NCBI GenBank assembly: GCA_035388225.1
Contig: DAOOPM010000021.1
Coordinates: forward strand, 1-64,000
DNA from: SB25 sp029560875
GTDB lineage: Bacteria > Bacteroidota > Bacteroidia > Bacteroidales > Tenuifilaceae
Reading direction: 5' to 3'
Length of the DNA: 64,000 bases
Positions 33,394-41,719 of this stretch are shown one piece after another (within the stretch, counting starts at the first letter, position 1; each line of letters begins with the position of its first letter). A model generated the notes under the pieces. It was not told where the DNA came from and ran no database searches. It worked only from the letters and a program-made list of their open reading frames with translations. Both the position numbers and the translations under genes were made by a program.

Positions 33394-34185
33394 ATGAAAA
33401 GAACTGACTTCATAGTTTCAAAAATGGACTGTCCTTGCGAAGAGCAGATGATTAGGATGGCTCTAGATGGTATTGAGGGAATAGCGAAACTAGAATTTGA
33501 TATACCTAACCGTAAACTCGCAGTTTATCACACAGCAGAGGACTCGTTGATTGAAACCAAACTTAGGTCGCTCAACCTTGGGGCTAAACTTATTTCAACA
33601 GTTGAATCGTATGCTAGAGAAATATCCGATGAGGGTAATCAACGGAGAATTCTTTGGATTGTTTTGGTAATAAACTTTGGGTTCTTCCTTCTTGAGTTGA
33701 TTTATGGGATTATTGCTAAATCTGTTGGATTGCTTGGTGATAGTATTGATATGCTTGCCGATGCTTTAGTGTATGGGCTTAGTCTTGTTGCAGTTGCAGG
33801 AACAATTGCCTTAAAGAAAAAGGTTGCTGGTGTTGCAGGATATTTCCAGTTAACATTGGCCGTTCTCGGTTTTGCAGAGGTTATTAGGCGATTTTTAGGT
33901 GTTGAGCAGATGCCAAATTTTTCAACAATGATTGTAATTTCGTCGATGGCTCTTGTTGGTAACGCTTTAAGCCTTTACTTTTTGCAGAAAGCAAGAAGTA
34001 ACGAGGTGCATATTAAGGCCAGTATGATATTTACATCTAACGATATTATCGTAAATTTAGGTGTTATAATAGCGGGGCTACTTGTGAGTTGGCTCAATAC
34101 AAATATTCCAGACCTCATTATTGGGGCTGTAGCATTTGGTTTTGTGTTGGTTGGTTCATTCAGAATTCTTAAATTGTCCAAATAA
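33394..34185 (+). CDS. HMA-CDF-like cation transporter with atypical metal site
   Basis: 263 residues. The N-terminal HMA-like domain (about 1-65) carries CPC (Cys13, Cys15) instead of the usual CxxC. Six membrane helices (about 83-258) have CDF hallmarks: GDSIDMLADALVYG in TM2 with three Asp, and a TM5 segment FTSNDIIVNLGVII. The TM5 position that is His in zinc-type CDFs (four residues before the Asp) is Phe here. The C-terminal cytoplasmic domain of CDFs is absent. Metal specificity is therefore open. It stops 2 bp before ispH. Confidence 0.85.
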   Translation: MKRTDFIVSKMDCPCEEQMIRMALDGIEGIAKLEFDIPNRKLAVYHTAEDSLIETKLRSLNLGAKLISTVESYAREISDEGNQRRILWIVLVINFGFFLLELIYGIIAKSVGLLGDSIDMLADALVYGLSLVAVAGTIALKKKVAGVAGYFQLTLAVLGFAEVIRRFLGVEQMPNFSTMIVISSMALVGNALSLYFLQKARSNEVHIKASMIFTSNDIIVNLGVIIAGLLVSWLNTNIPDLIIGAVAFGFVLVGSFRILKLSK

Positions 34186-34187
34186 CG

Positions 34188-35075
34188 ATGAGGATTGAAA
34201 TAGATAATCGTTCAGGGTTTTGCTTTGGTGTAGTTAAGGCAATTCAAGCGGCAGAGAAAAACATTGATGGCAATGATGAATTGTATTGCCTAGGTGATAT
34301 TGTGCATAATGAGCAGGAAGTTTCAAGACTTGAGAAGTTGGGGCTTAAAGTTATATCGCACAATCAACTCAACGATTTAAAAGGGAAACGAGTGCTTATT
34401 AGAGCTCACGGTGAACCACCTTCAACCTACAGCAATGCAAAGAAGAATGGTGTCGAAATAATTGATGCAACCTGCCCCGTGGTGCTTAAACTACAAGAAA
34501 GAGTCCAGAAGGCGTGGCAGGAAATGAAAGCCATTAATGGAACCGTTATTATCTACGGTAAAAAGGGACATGCCGAGGTTGTAGGACTTGTTGGTAGAAC
34601 CAATGGTGAGGCCATTGTTGTAGAAAATGTTGACGATTTAAATGGGCTGAATTTTGCTGCACCTATTGTTGTTTTTTCACAAACCACAAAGGAGCCAGAA
34701 ATTTTCGTCAAAATTATTGATGAAATAAAATCCCGAATGGGTCATAACTTTACGAACGCCGATGTGCCGCTAAAGGTTAACAATACCATTTGCGGGCAGG
34801 TGGCCAACCGAAAAAAGGAACTTGCCGATTTCTCTACTAGGCACGATGTGATAATTTTTGTGAGTGGAGTAAAGAGTTCCAACGGCAAAATGCTTTTTGA
34901 TGCCTGCAAGCAAGCCAATCCTAAATCCTACTTTGTTTCATCGCCAGAAGAATTAAAGTCTGAGTGGTTTATTGGAGCCAAAAGTGTTGGAATTGGAGGA
35001 GCAACATCAACACCCCAGTGGTTAATGGAGAGCGTGGCAAAAAACATCGAGGAGTTAAATGTGAGTAAATGTTGA
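34188..35075 (+). CDS. ispH: 4-hydroxy-3-methylbut-2-enyl diphosphate reductase
   Basis: 295-residue iron-sulfur enzyme of the last MEP-pathway step, producing IPP and DMAPP. The three [4Fe-4S] Cys are in GFCFGVVKA, DATCPVVLK and NTICGQVANRK, with HNEQEV, RAHGEPP and GATSTP motifs. Full length. It starts 2 bp after the CDF-like transporter gene and is probably co-transcribed with it and with cmk. Confidence 0.96.
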   Translation: MRIEIDNRSGFCFGVVKAIQAAEKNIDGNDELYCLGDIVHNEQEVSRLEKLGLKVISHNQLNDLKGKRVLIRAHGEPPSTYSNAKKNGVEIIDATCPVVLKLQERVQKAWQEMKAINGTVIIYGKKGHAEVVGLVGRTNGEAIVVENVDDLNGLNFAAPIVVFSQTTKEPEIFVKIIDEIKSRMGHNFTNADVPLKVNNTICGQVANRKKELADFSTRHDVIIFVSGVKSSNGKMLFDACKQANPKSYFVSSPEELKSEWFIGAKSVGIGGATSTPQWLMESVAKNIEELNVSKC

Positions 35076-35121
35076 TGTTATTACACAATTGATAATTAAT
35101 TAGTTAATAGAATATACGCAT

Positions 35122-35706
35122 ATGAATAATTTTAATATTACCGAAATAGCCAGCGCATTTGTTGTGCTATTTGCAATTATTGATATTCTGGGAGCAATTC
35201 CTGTTCTTTTAAGTTTAAAAAATAAGCAACACCATTTTGATGCTGGCAAAGCTTGTCTTGTATCATTCCTAATGTTCATTCTGTTTTTCTTCGCAGGACG
35301 AAGCCTTCTAAGTCTTTTTAATATTGATGTGGCATCATTCGCATTGGCTGGTTCATTTGTAATCTTTGTGCTGGCTTTAGAGATGATTTTGGGTATCGAT
35401 ATCATTAAAAATGAAGGGAATAATCCAACGGCAACCATTGTTCCAATAGCATTTCCTTTAATTGCTGGCCCTGGGGCTTTAACAACGTTTCTTTCATTGA
35501 GGGCCGAGTACCATATGGTGAATAACATTACCGGACTATTGCTGAATCTTATTATTGTTTATTTTATTCTACGATATGTTGATAAGGTTGAGCGTATCAT
35601 GGGCGGCTCAATGATTTTTATACTACGCAAATTTTTCGGGGTTATGCTTCTGGCAATTGCTGTTAAAATGTTTGCAACGAATTTTAAGATAATTATTGCT
35701 CAGTAG
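35122..35706 (+). CDS. MarC-family integral membrane protein
   Basis: 194-residue protein with six hydrophobic segments, matching the MarC/UPF0056 family. The conserved FAIIDILGAIPVLLSL in TM1 and PIAFPLIAGPGALTTFLSL near the centre are typical. Function is not established; some relatives affect antibiotic resistance indirectly. It is 46 bp downstream of ispH. Confidence 0.9.
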   Translation: MNNFNITEIASAFVVLFAIIDILGAIPVLLSLKNKQHHFDAGKACLVSFLMFILFFFAGRSLLSLFNIDVASFALAGSFVIFVLALEMILGIDIIKNEGNNPTATIVPIAFPLIAGPGALTTFLSLRAEYHMVNNITGLLLNLIIVYFILRYVDKVERIMGGSMIFILRKFFGVMLLAIAVKMFATNFKIIIAQ

Positions 35707-35735
35707 TTTTTCTGATTTTAATAAATGTTTGAGTT

Positions 35736-36206
35736 ATGGATGCGGTTGAAATTATTAAATTGATGGTAGCTCCTGCGGTTATGGTTAACTGTTGTGGCTT
35801 GTTTTTGCTGGGAATGAACAACAAATACTCAGTAGTGGTGGGTAGAATTAGAACCTTGGATGAGGAGAAACGGAAGTTAAGGCTGGCTGAGCGTTCTGGA
35901 AATATACCTGAGCACGATTCAAAACGTCTTTCAAGTATCAATCTTCAGACAGGAAAATTAACCTACAGGGTAAAATTGGTTCGTAACGCAGTAATATCGT
36001 ACACTCTAGCGGTTGCCTTCTTTGTTCTAAACTGCATATCCATAGGCCTTAGCGAACTTTACAGTTTAAGCAGTTCCATGTCGTCACTATCGGTTATTCT
36101 ATTCTTTATTGGTTTGATATTTGTTTTTCTAGGCGTTGGCTTTGCCACAAAAGAGGTTATTAAGGGCTATGAGATTGTGAAGATTGAGGTTGCCGATTTG
36201 CAATAA
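35736..36206 (+). CDS. DUF2721 membrane protein
   Basis: 156 residues, with TM helices at about 8-25, 88-110 and 117-140. The arrangement of an early helix (VAPAVMVNCCGLFLLGMNNKY), a charged loop (VGRIRTLDEEKRKL) and a terminal helix pair is that of the DUF2721 family. Function unknown. It starts 29 bp after marC-like, same strand, before priA. Confidence 0.82.
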   Translation: MDAVEIIKLMVAPAVMVNCCGLFLLGMNNKYSVVVGRIRTLDEEKRKLRLAERSGNIPEHDSKRLSSINLQTGKLTYRVKLVRNAVISYTLAVAFFVLNCISIGLSELYSLSSSMSSLSVILFFIGLIFVFLGVGFATKEVIKGYEIVKIEVADLQ

Positions 36207-36261
36207 CAAAACCTATCATCAACTAAAATCTCTATCTTAGCATCACTTTAGACTTTACTCT

Positions 36262-38733
36262 ATGCCCGAGAATTGGTTTGTTGATGTAGTTCTTCCTTTA
36301 GCATTACCTAAAACCTACACCTACTCTATTCCCAGCAGTTTGGCTGGCGAAATTAAGGTTGGGATGAGGGTTGTAGTATCGTTCGGGAAGAAAAAACTCT
36401 ACGCGGCCTTAGTGTATAGGGTGCATCAGCATGCTCCTGAAAATTATCAAACCAAAGATATTCTCCAGCTAATTGACGAAACGCCAATTGTTTTACCCAC
36501 TCAGTTAAAATTCTGGGAGTGGATTGCCGATTACTATATGTGCACACTTGGCGAGGTAATGAAGGCCGCTTTACCGTCTGCACTAAAGATGGAGAGCGAT
36601 ACATATATTGGAAGAACTGAACTTGAGGATATCGACTTAACTGATAACGAGCAAATTATTTTACATCTCCTCGATAGCAAGAAAAAACTCACCATTCAGG
36701 ATATTGTCTCCAAAGTGGATTTTAAAAATCCAATGGGTGTAATAAAATCTTTGTTGAATAAGCAGGCAATTAGCATTAACGAGGAGATAGAGAACGACTA
36801 TCAACCCAAGGTTGAATATTTTATTTCGCTATCTCAGGAATATCGAACAAACGATGCATTAAATACCCTGCTTGAGGGGATGAAGCGTGCACCGGCTCAG
36901 CAAAAACTTATCCTTGCATTGCTGTCGCTGGCCGATAATCCCAAGGAAATGTTAAATTTCAGGGTTTCCAAGAAATTGATTCAGGAAAGGGTTGATGTGA
37001 GCACCGGTGTGCTGGCTGCACTTATTCAAAAAGGAGTTTTGGTGCAGGAGGAGCAAACGTTGTCTAGGCTATCGTCCAGTAATGACGATACTTTCCGACC
37101 AGCCACTCTGAACGAAACGCAAAAAGAAGCATTGCTGACTATTCAGGAAATGTTCCAGTCTCAGAATGTTGCGTTGCTTCACGGTGTAACATCGAGCGGG
37201 AAAACCGAAGTTTACATCCACCTAATTCAGGAGGCGGTAAGTAATGGAAAGCAAGTACTCTATCTTTTACCGGAGATTGCGCTTACAGCGCAAATTATCA
37301 ATAGGCTTAGGAAGATATTTGGCAATAGAGTTGGTGTTTATCACTCAAAATTCAGTGATTCGCAACGCGTTGAGGTTTATAATGGCGTTCTGGCAACTGA
37401 CGCGAACCTCGCAAACTTCGATATAATTCTTGGCGTGCGCTCATCGGTCTTTCTGCCATACCGTAACTTAGGGTTGATTATTGTTGACGAGGAGCACGAG
37501 AACACCTATAAGCAGTATAATCCCGCCCCTCGATACAATGCGCGCGATGCGGCCATTGTGCTGGCTTCAATTCATAATGCCAAGGTTCTACTTGGAACAG
37601 CAACGCCATCCATTGAAACATACTTCAACGCTCGCACAGGCAAGTATGGTTTGGTCGAATTATCGGAACGTTACCTTGGTATGGAGTTGCCCGAAATTAG
37701 AGTTGTTGATGTTCGCGATGCCAGAAAGCGTAAGCAGATGAAATCGCATTTCAGCGATGTGCTGCTGAGAGAGATTGACGTGGCGCTATCCAATAACGAA
37801 CAGGTAATTCTGTTTCAGAACCGACGGGGCTTTGCTCCATTCATTGAGTGTGGTGAGTGTGCATGGGTTCCTCATTGCGACCATTGTGATGTTACTTTAA
37901 CCTACCATAAATCCACCAACCAGCTAGTTTGCCATTACTGCGGATACTCTTACCAGCAACCTCACGAGTGTTTAGCCTGTGGCAGTAGTAACCTTCAACC
38001 CAAAGGGTTTGGAACTGAAAAAGTGGAGGACGAACTTAGCATCTTCTTTCCTAACGCTGTAATTGAACGTGTCGATTTGGACTCAACCCGCTCACGAACC
38101 GCTTACGAGCGGATTATTGGCGATTTTGAATCGGGACATATCAATATCCTTATCGGAACACAAATGATTACAAAAGGGTTGGACTTTGATAAGGTTAGCT
38201 TGGTTGGCATTCTGAATGCCGATAATATGCTGAACTTTCCAGACTTCAGAGCGTTTGAGCGGAGTTTTCAGTTGATGTCGCAGGTAAGTGGGCGTGCTGG
38301 CCGTAAAGGCCGAAAGGGCTTGGTTATTATGCAAACTGCACAGCCAGAACATCCTGTAATAAAGCAAATTATCCAGCACGATTACCTGGAGCATTACGCA
38401 TCGCAAATTGAGGAGCGCAAGAATTTCCACTACCCGCCATACTATAGGCTGATTAATATCGCTTTAAAACATAAGGATAAAGAGTTACTCAACCAAGCAT
38501 CGGATTTTGTGGCTAAAGGTTTAAGACATAATTTGGGCGATAATGTGCTAGGCCCTGAACCGCCTTTAATTGGTAGGGTTCAAGGTTTATTCATAATGAA
38601 TATTCTTGTAAAAATTAATAGAGAACAGCCCTTATCTAGAATTAAGGAACTGATAAACTATTACATAAACGGATTAAAGCAGCGCAAGGAACTATACGCT
38701 TTAGTTGCATCTATTGATGTTGACCCACAGTAA
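36262..38733 (+). CDS. priA: Replication restart helicase PriA
   Basis: 823-residue primosomal protein N'. An N-terminal 3'-DNA-binding domain (about 1-110) and winged helix precede the helicase core with Walker A GVTSSGKTEVY and Walker B IIVDEEHENTYKQ. The zinc-binding insert has four Cys pairs, from CGECAWVPHCDHCD to CLACGSSNLQPKG. The C-terminal part has RRAGRKGRKG-like and GTQMITKGLDFDKV motifs. It restarts stalled forks. It converges with hydF with 4 bp between the stops. Confidence 0.97.
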   Translation: MPENWFVDVVLPLALPKTYTYSIPSSLAGEIKVGMRVVVSFGKKKLYAALVYRVHQHAPENYQTKDILQLIDETPIVLPTQLKFWEWIADYYMCTLGEVMKAALPSALKMESDTYIGRTELEDIDLTDNEQIILHLLDSKKKLTIQDIVSKVDFKNPMGVIKSLLNKQAISINEEIENDYQPKVEYFISLSQEYRTNDALNTLLEGMKRAPAQQKLILALLSLADNPKEMLNFRVSKKLIQERVDVSTGVLAALIQKGVLVQEEQTLSRLSSSNDDTFRPATLNETQKEALLTIQEMFQSQNVALLHGVTSSGKTEVYIHLIQEAVSNGKQVLYLLPEIALTAQIINRLRKIFGNRVGVYHSKFSDSQRVEVYNGVLATDANLANFDIILGVRSSVFLPYRNLGLIIVDEEHENTYKQYNPAPRYNARDAAIVLASIHNAKVLLGTATPSIETYFNARTGKYGLVELSERYLGMELPEIRVVDVRDARKRKQMKSHFSDVLLREIDVALSNNEQVILFQNRRGFAPFIECGECAWVPHCDHCDVTLTYHKSTNQLVCHYCGYSYQQPHECLACGSSNLQPKGFGTEKVEDELSIFFPNAVIERVDLDSTRSRTAYERIIGDFESGHINILIGTQMITKGLDFDKVSLVGILNADNMLNFPDFRAFERSFQLMSQVSGRAGRKGRKGLVIMQTAQPEHPVIKQIIQHDYLEHYASQIEERKNFHYPPYYRLINIALKHKDKELLNQASDFVAKGLRHNLGDNVLGPEPPLIGRVQGLFIMNILVKINREQPLSRIKELINYYINGLKQRKELYALVASIDVDPQ

Positions 38734-38737
38734 ACCT

Positions 38738-39967
38738 CTACAAATAATCCGATTTAGAAATATGGTTGGCCGTGAAAGGTGCAATTGCCCTTTGATATAT
38801 TCCTTGAACATATGCTATTGCCATTCCATAGTTGGTCACAGGTATTCCAGCATCAATAGCAGGCCTTAATCGGTTTATTATCTGTTTGCGAGTTATCATA
38901 CAACCACCACACTGAATAACCAATGAGTATTCCCTTATATCTCTTGGAAGTGCATCGAGCCCAGCAACCACATCGTACTCAAGTTGCTTCCCTGTAAAGT
39001 TCGATATCCAACGGGGAATTTTAACCCGCCCAATATCATCGCACGATGTATGGTGCGTACAACTTTCGAGCAGAAGAATTCTGTCGCCATTCTTTAGCTC
39101 CGAAATTTTAGGTGTCCCTTTAATATAATTGTCGAAATCGCCCTTGAATCGAGCCAAAAGAATACTAAAGCTGGTAAGCGGTATATCCTTTGGGATTGAC
39201 GCATATGCCTTGACAAATATCTGACTATCGGTAATGGCTAAGGCTGGTTTAATTTGCGTTTTCCTAAGAAAAGCATCAACCTCACGCTCTTTTAAAACTA
39301 TAGCCACAGCATCGTTGTCGAGAATATCGCGTATGGCTTGAACCTGTGGCAAAATAAGCCTCCCTGCGGGAGCTTCAACATCAATTGGGGTTATTAGCAG
39401 AACCAAGTCGCCATAGTTTATTAAATCGCCCAGTAGGGTAGGGGTTTTGAACGACGATTCTGGAATAGCATTTCTTATCGCATTAATAAGTTTATCTATA
39501 CTGTTTTTATCGTTGGTGTTGGTTTCAACCAATTCTTTATGTTTTTTCCCTTCAACCAAAGCCTTAAAAGTTGAAGTGGCTGGTTCGATATCTGTTTTGT
39601 TATGAACAACAATAAATGGCGTGTCGGTTTTTCCGAATTCTTCAACAAGTAAATCCTCATTTTCGCCCCAAACATTATTTGTAGTTACAAGAATTGCTAG
39701 GTCGATATGTTTAATTGATTCTAGAGTTTTTTCTATGCGTTTTTGTCCAAGTTCCCCAATATCGTCAATTCCCGCAGTATCAATAAGAATCACAGGGCCA
39801 AAGCCTGTAATTTCGAATGATTTTTTAACTGGGTCGGTGGTTGTTCCAGCAAAATCTGAAACAATTGCAACATTTTGCCCTGCAAGCAAATTAATTAAAG
39901 AACTCTTGCCGTTATTCCTTCTTCCGTATATTCCAATATGGGGTTTGGATTCTTTGCCTTTAGTCAT
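38738..39967 (-). CDS. hydF: [FeFe]-hydrogenase H-cluster maturation GTPase HydF
   Basis: 409 residues. The GTPase domain has a P-loop in GRRNNGKSSL, DTAGIDD, and NKTD. The C-terminal iron-sulfur domain has Cys/His ligands in CTHHTSC and CGGCM. HydF scaffolds the [2Fe] subcluster before insertion into [FeFe]-hydrogenase. Neither hydE, hydG nor a hydrogenase gene is in the window, so they must lie elsewhere. It has a clear promoter at 39987-40018. Confidence 0.94.
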   Translation of the reverse strand: MTKGKESKPHIGIYGRRNNGKSSLINLLAGQNVAIVSDFAGTTTDPVKKSFEITGFGPVILIDTAGIDDIGELGQKRIEKTLESIKHIDLAILVTTNNVWGENEDLLVEEFGKTDTPFIVVHNKTDIEPATSTFKALVEGKKHKELVETNTNDKNSIDKLINAIRNAIPESSFKTPTLLGDLINYGDLVLLITPIDVEAPAGRLILPQVQAIRDILDNDAVAIVLKEREVDAFLRKTQIKPALAITDSQIFVKAYASIPKDIPLTSFSILLARFKGDFDNYIKGTPKISELKNGDRILLLESCTHHTSCDDIGRVKIPRWISNFTGKQLEYDVVAGLDALPRDIREYSLVIQCGGCMITRKQIINRLRPAIDAGIPVTNYGMAIAYVQGIYQRAIAPFTANHISKSDYL

Positions 39968-39986
39968 TAATCGTGTTTTAAAAATA

Positions 39987-40018
39987 CAAATATATCTCTT
40001 TAAAATTCATCTTTACAA
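39987..40018 (-). promoter_or_regulatory. Promoter of hydF
   Basis: On the minus strand: TTG (40016-40018), a 21-bp spacer, and TATATTTG (39987-39994), 19 bp before the hydF ATG. Confidence 0.6.
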
Positions 40019-40146
40019 CGTTTAAAAGCCATAAGAGTTTAATTTTAATAATTTAAAAGATAGAGGGATAACTTCGAAAAAAGATTAGTAAATTGCATTG
40101 ATTTTTCGAACAAATAAGAAAACCGTTAAACTTAAATCTATAGAAA

Positions 40147-41097
40147 ATGAGTAAAAAATTTATTGCCATTCTTGTTGCAATTATGGTCATTGGCGCTGCT
40201 GAATCGAAAGCACAAATAGGTAGTTTTTTAAAGGAAAAAGCTCAAAAGGCTGTAGCCAATAAAAAGGAGGAGCAGAAAAAGGAGGAACAACAAAAAGAGG
40301 AGCAGCAGCAAACAGAGCAGAAACAAAAACCTCAGAAGCAAACTAATCCTGCAAACAATTTTATGCAGAAAAAGATGATGGGTATGATGGGCTTCAATAA
40401 CGTTAAGTTCGATTTAGCCTATAGTTACACATCAAACCTGAAGATGGATATTGAATCTGTTGATTCTGCTTCAACGGAGGTTAATAAGGTGGCCTACACC
40501 TCTTACTTCGATAAAAATTCCAAGAATTTTGCAATGGAGTTCGAAACTGTCGACAAGGAATCAGGCGAAAAGGTTAAGTCGCTTATGATTTTCGACTATA
40601 AGAATATGGCCATGCTTATTCTTTCAGATAAGAATGGCGAAAAGAGCGGTATTGCAATGGAAATACCAAAGGATTCTATTCAAGAGAATGCCGCTGACGA
40701 AGAAGCCGCTGCAGAAACTGCAAAGCAGGAGGATTTGGCCGATTACAATATGTACTACAAACCTACAGGACGTAGCAAAAAAATTGCAGGCTTTGGTTGC
40801 AAGGAGTATGCTTATGAAAATCCTGAAGGACGTGTAGAACTTTGGGCTACCAACGATTTTAAATACGACTATTCCAGCGCTTACGGACAAATGGGTGGTT
40901 TTCAAGCCTTGTCAACTGCTGGGTTTGGTGGGTATCTTTTAGGTACAGTGCTTGAGATGCATTTTAAGGATAGCGACTCCAATGCTCGCTCTGACCTTTT
41001 TGTTAAGGAAATCAACCCAAACTCATCTAAGCAATTTAATATTGCCGATTATCAAATCATTGGTTTAGGTGGGGATAAGGGTAAGTCGAAAAAATAA
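40147..41097 (+). CDS. Secreted DUF4412-like protein
   Basis: 316 residues. Signal peptide 1-22 ends SKAQ. A strongly Lys/Glu/Gln-rich stretch (about 35-65, repeats of KKEEQ) precedes an all-beta domain of about 220 residues with YKNMAMLILSDKNGEKSG and CKEYAYENPEGRVELWA. The latter resembles DUF4412 domains, which have a periplasmic LolA-like appearance. Function unknown. A hairpin terminator lies at 41118-41142. Confidence 0.75.
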   Translation: MSKKFIAILVAIMVIGAAESKAQIGSFLKEKAQKAVANKKEEQKKEEQQKEEQQQTEQKQKPQKQTNPANNFMQKKMMGMMGFNNVKFDLAYSYTSNLKMDIESVDSASTEVNKVAYTSYFDKNSKNFAMEFETVDKESGEKVKSLMIFDYKNMAMLILSDKNGEKSGIAMEIPKDSIQENAADEEAAAETAKQEDLADYNMYYKPTGRSKKIAGFGCKEYAYENPEGRVELWATNDFKYDYSSAYGQMGGFQALSTAGFGGYLLGTVLEMHFKDSDSNARSDLFVKEINPNSSKQFNIADYQIIGLGGDKGKSKK

Positions 41098-41117
41098 AGA
41101 AATCAATAAATTTTTTT

Positions 41118-41142
41118 AAGGGCTGCTTTTGTAGCCCTTTTC
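41118..41142 (+). terminator. Rho-independent terminator after the DUF4412-like gene
   Basis: AAGGGCT (41118-41124) and AGCCCTT (41133-41139) flank an 8-nt loop, followed by TTTTCTATTTCT. Confidence 0.75.
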
Positions 41143-41228
41143 TATTTCTAATAACTAATTTTAGCTAAGCCCTATGTTAATTCCTTTCCAAATGATAAAA
41201 CACAGTTTTCAAAAAGTCTAAAAATGAT

Positions 41229-41236
41229 TAACTTTG
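41229..41236 (+). promoter_or_regulatory. -7 promoter box of rsfS
   Basis: TAACTTTG matches TAnnTTTG; it ends 22 bp before the rsfS ATG at 41259. Confidence 0.4.
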
Positions 41237-41258
41237 TGGCTTATTTTAAGAAACATAA

Positions 41259-41666
41259 ATGGCAGTAAAAAAGAAGAAAACAAATAATTCCGATGAATTG
41301 CTTGCTTGTATTGTTGATGCAATTCAGGAAAAGAAGGGGAAAAACTTAGTTTCACTAGAGATAGGCTCACTACCCAATGCTGTTTGCAAATACTTTGTAG
41401 TTTGCAATGCCGACTCAACCACACAAGTTAACGCTATAGCCGATAATGTAGAGTTTAGAGCAACCGAAAAACTTAAGGAAAAAGTTTACAAATCGGCAGG
41501 TTACGAGAACTCAATATGGATTGTATTGGATTATGTTGATATTGTGGTTCACATTTTTCAAACCGAATGGAGAGCGTTCTATAAACTTGAGGACTTGTGG
41601 GCTGATGGAAAGTTTACCCCTTATGGTGAGCAGGAACCACTTAGTTCGTTCGATTTTTCAGAGTAG
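41259..41666 (+). CDS. rsfS: Ribosome silencing factor
   Basis: 135-residue RsfS/Iojap family protein that binds uL14 and blocks subunit joining when nutrients are short. The block YFVVCNADSTTQVNAIADNVEF and the WIVLDYVDIVVHIFQTEWRAFYKLEDLW tail are diagnostic. The length is typical. It heads the cluster rsfS-ftsH-DUF2007-cdsA-psd, a common Bacteroidota arrangement. Confidence 0.95.
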   Translation: MAVKKKKTNNSDELLACIVDAIQEKKGKNLVSLEIGSLPNAVCKYFVVCNADSTTQVNAIADNVEFRATEKLKEKVYKSAGYENSIWIVLDYVDIVVHIFQTEWRAFYKLEDLWADGKFTPYGEQEPLSSFDFSE

Positions 41667-41719
41667 TGGAACAATTATTTAAAATCAACGTTATTTATTC
41701 GAATTAAGTTTTTTTGAAT

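Noticed and set aside
35100..35528. 142-codon minus-strand frame
   Set aside because: It is antisense to the marC-like gene, whose membrane segments and motifs are convincing.
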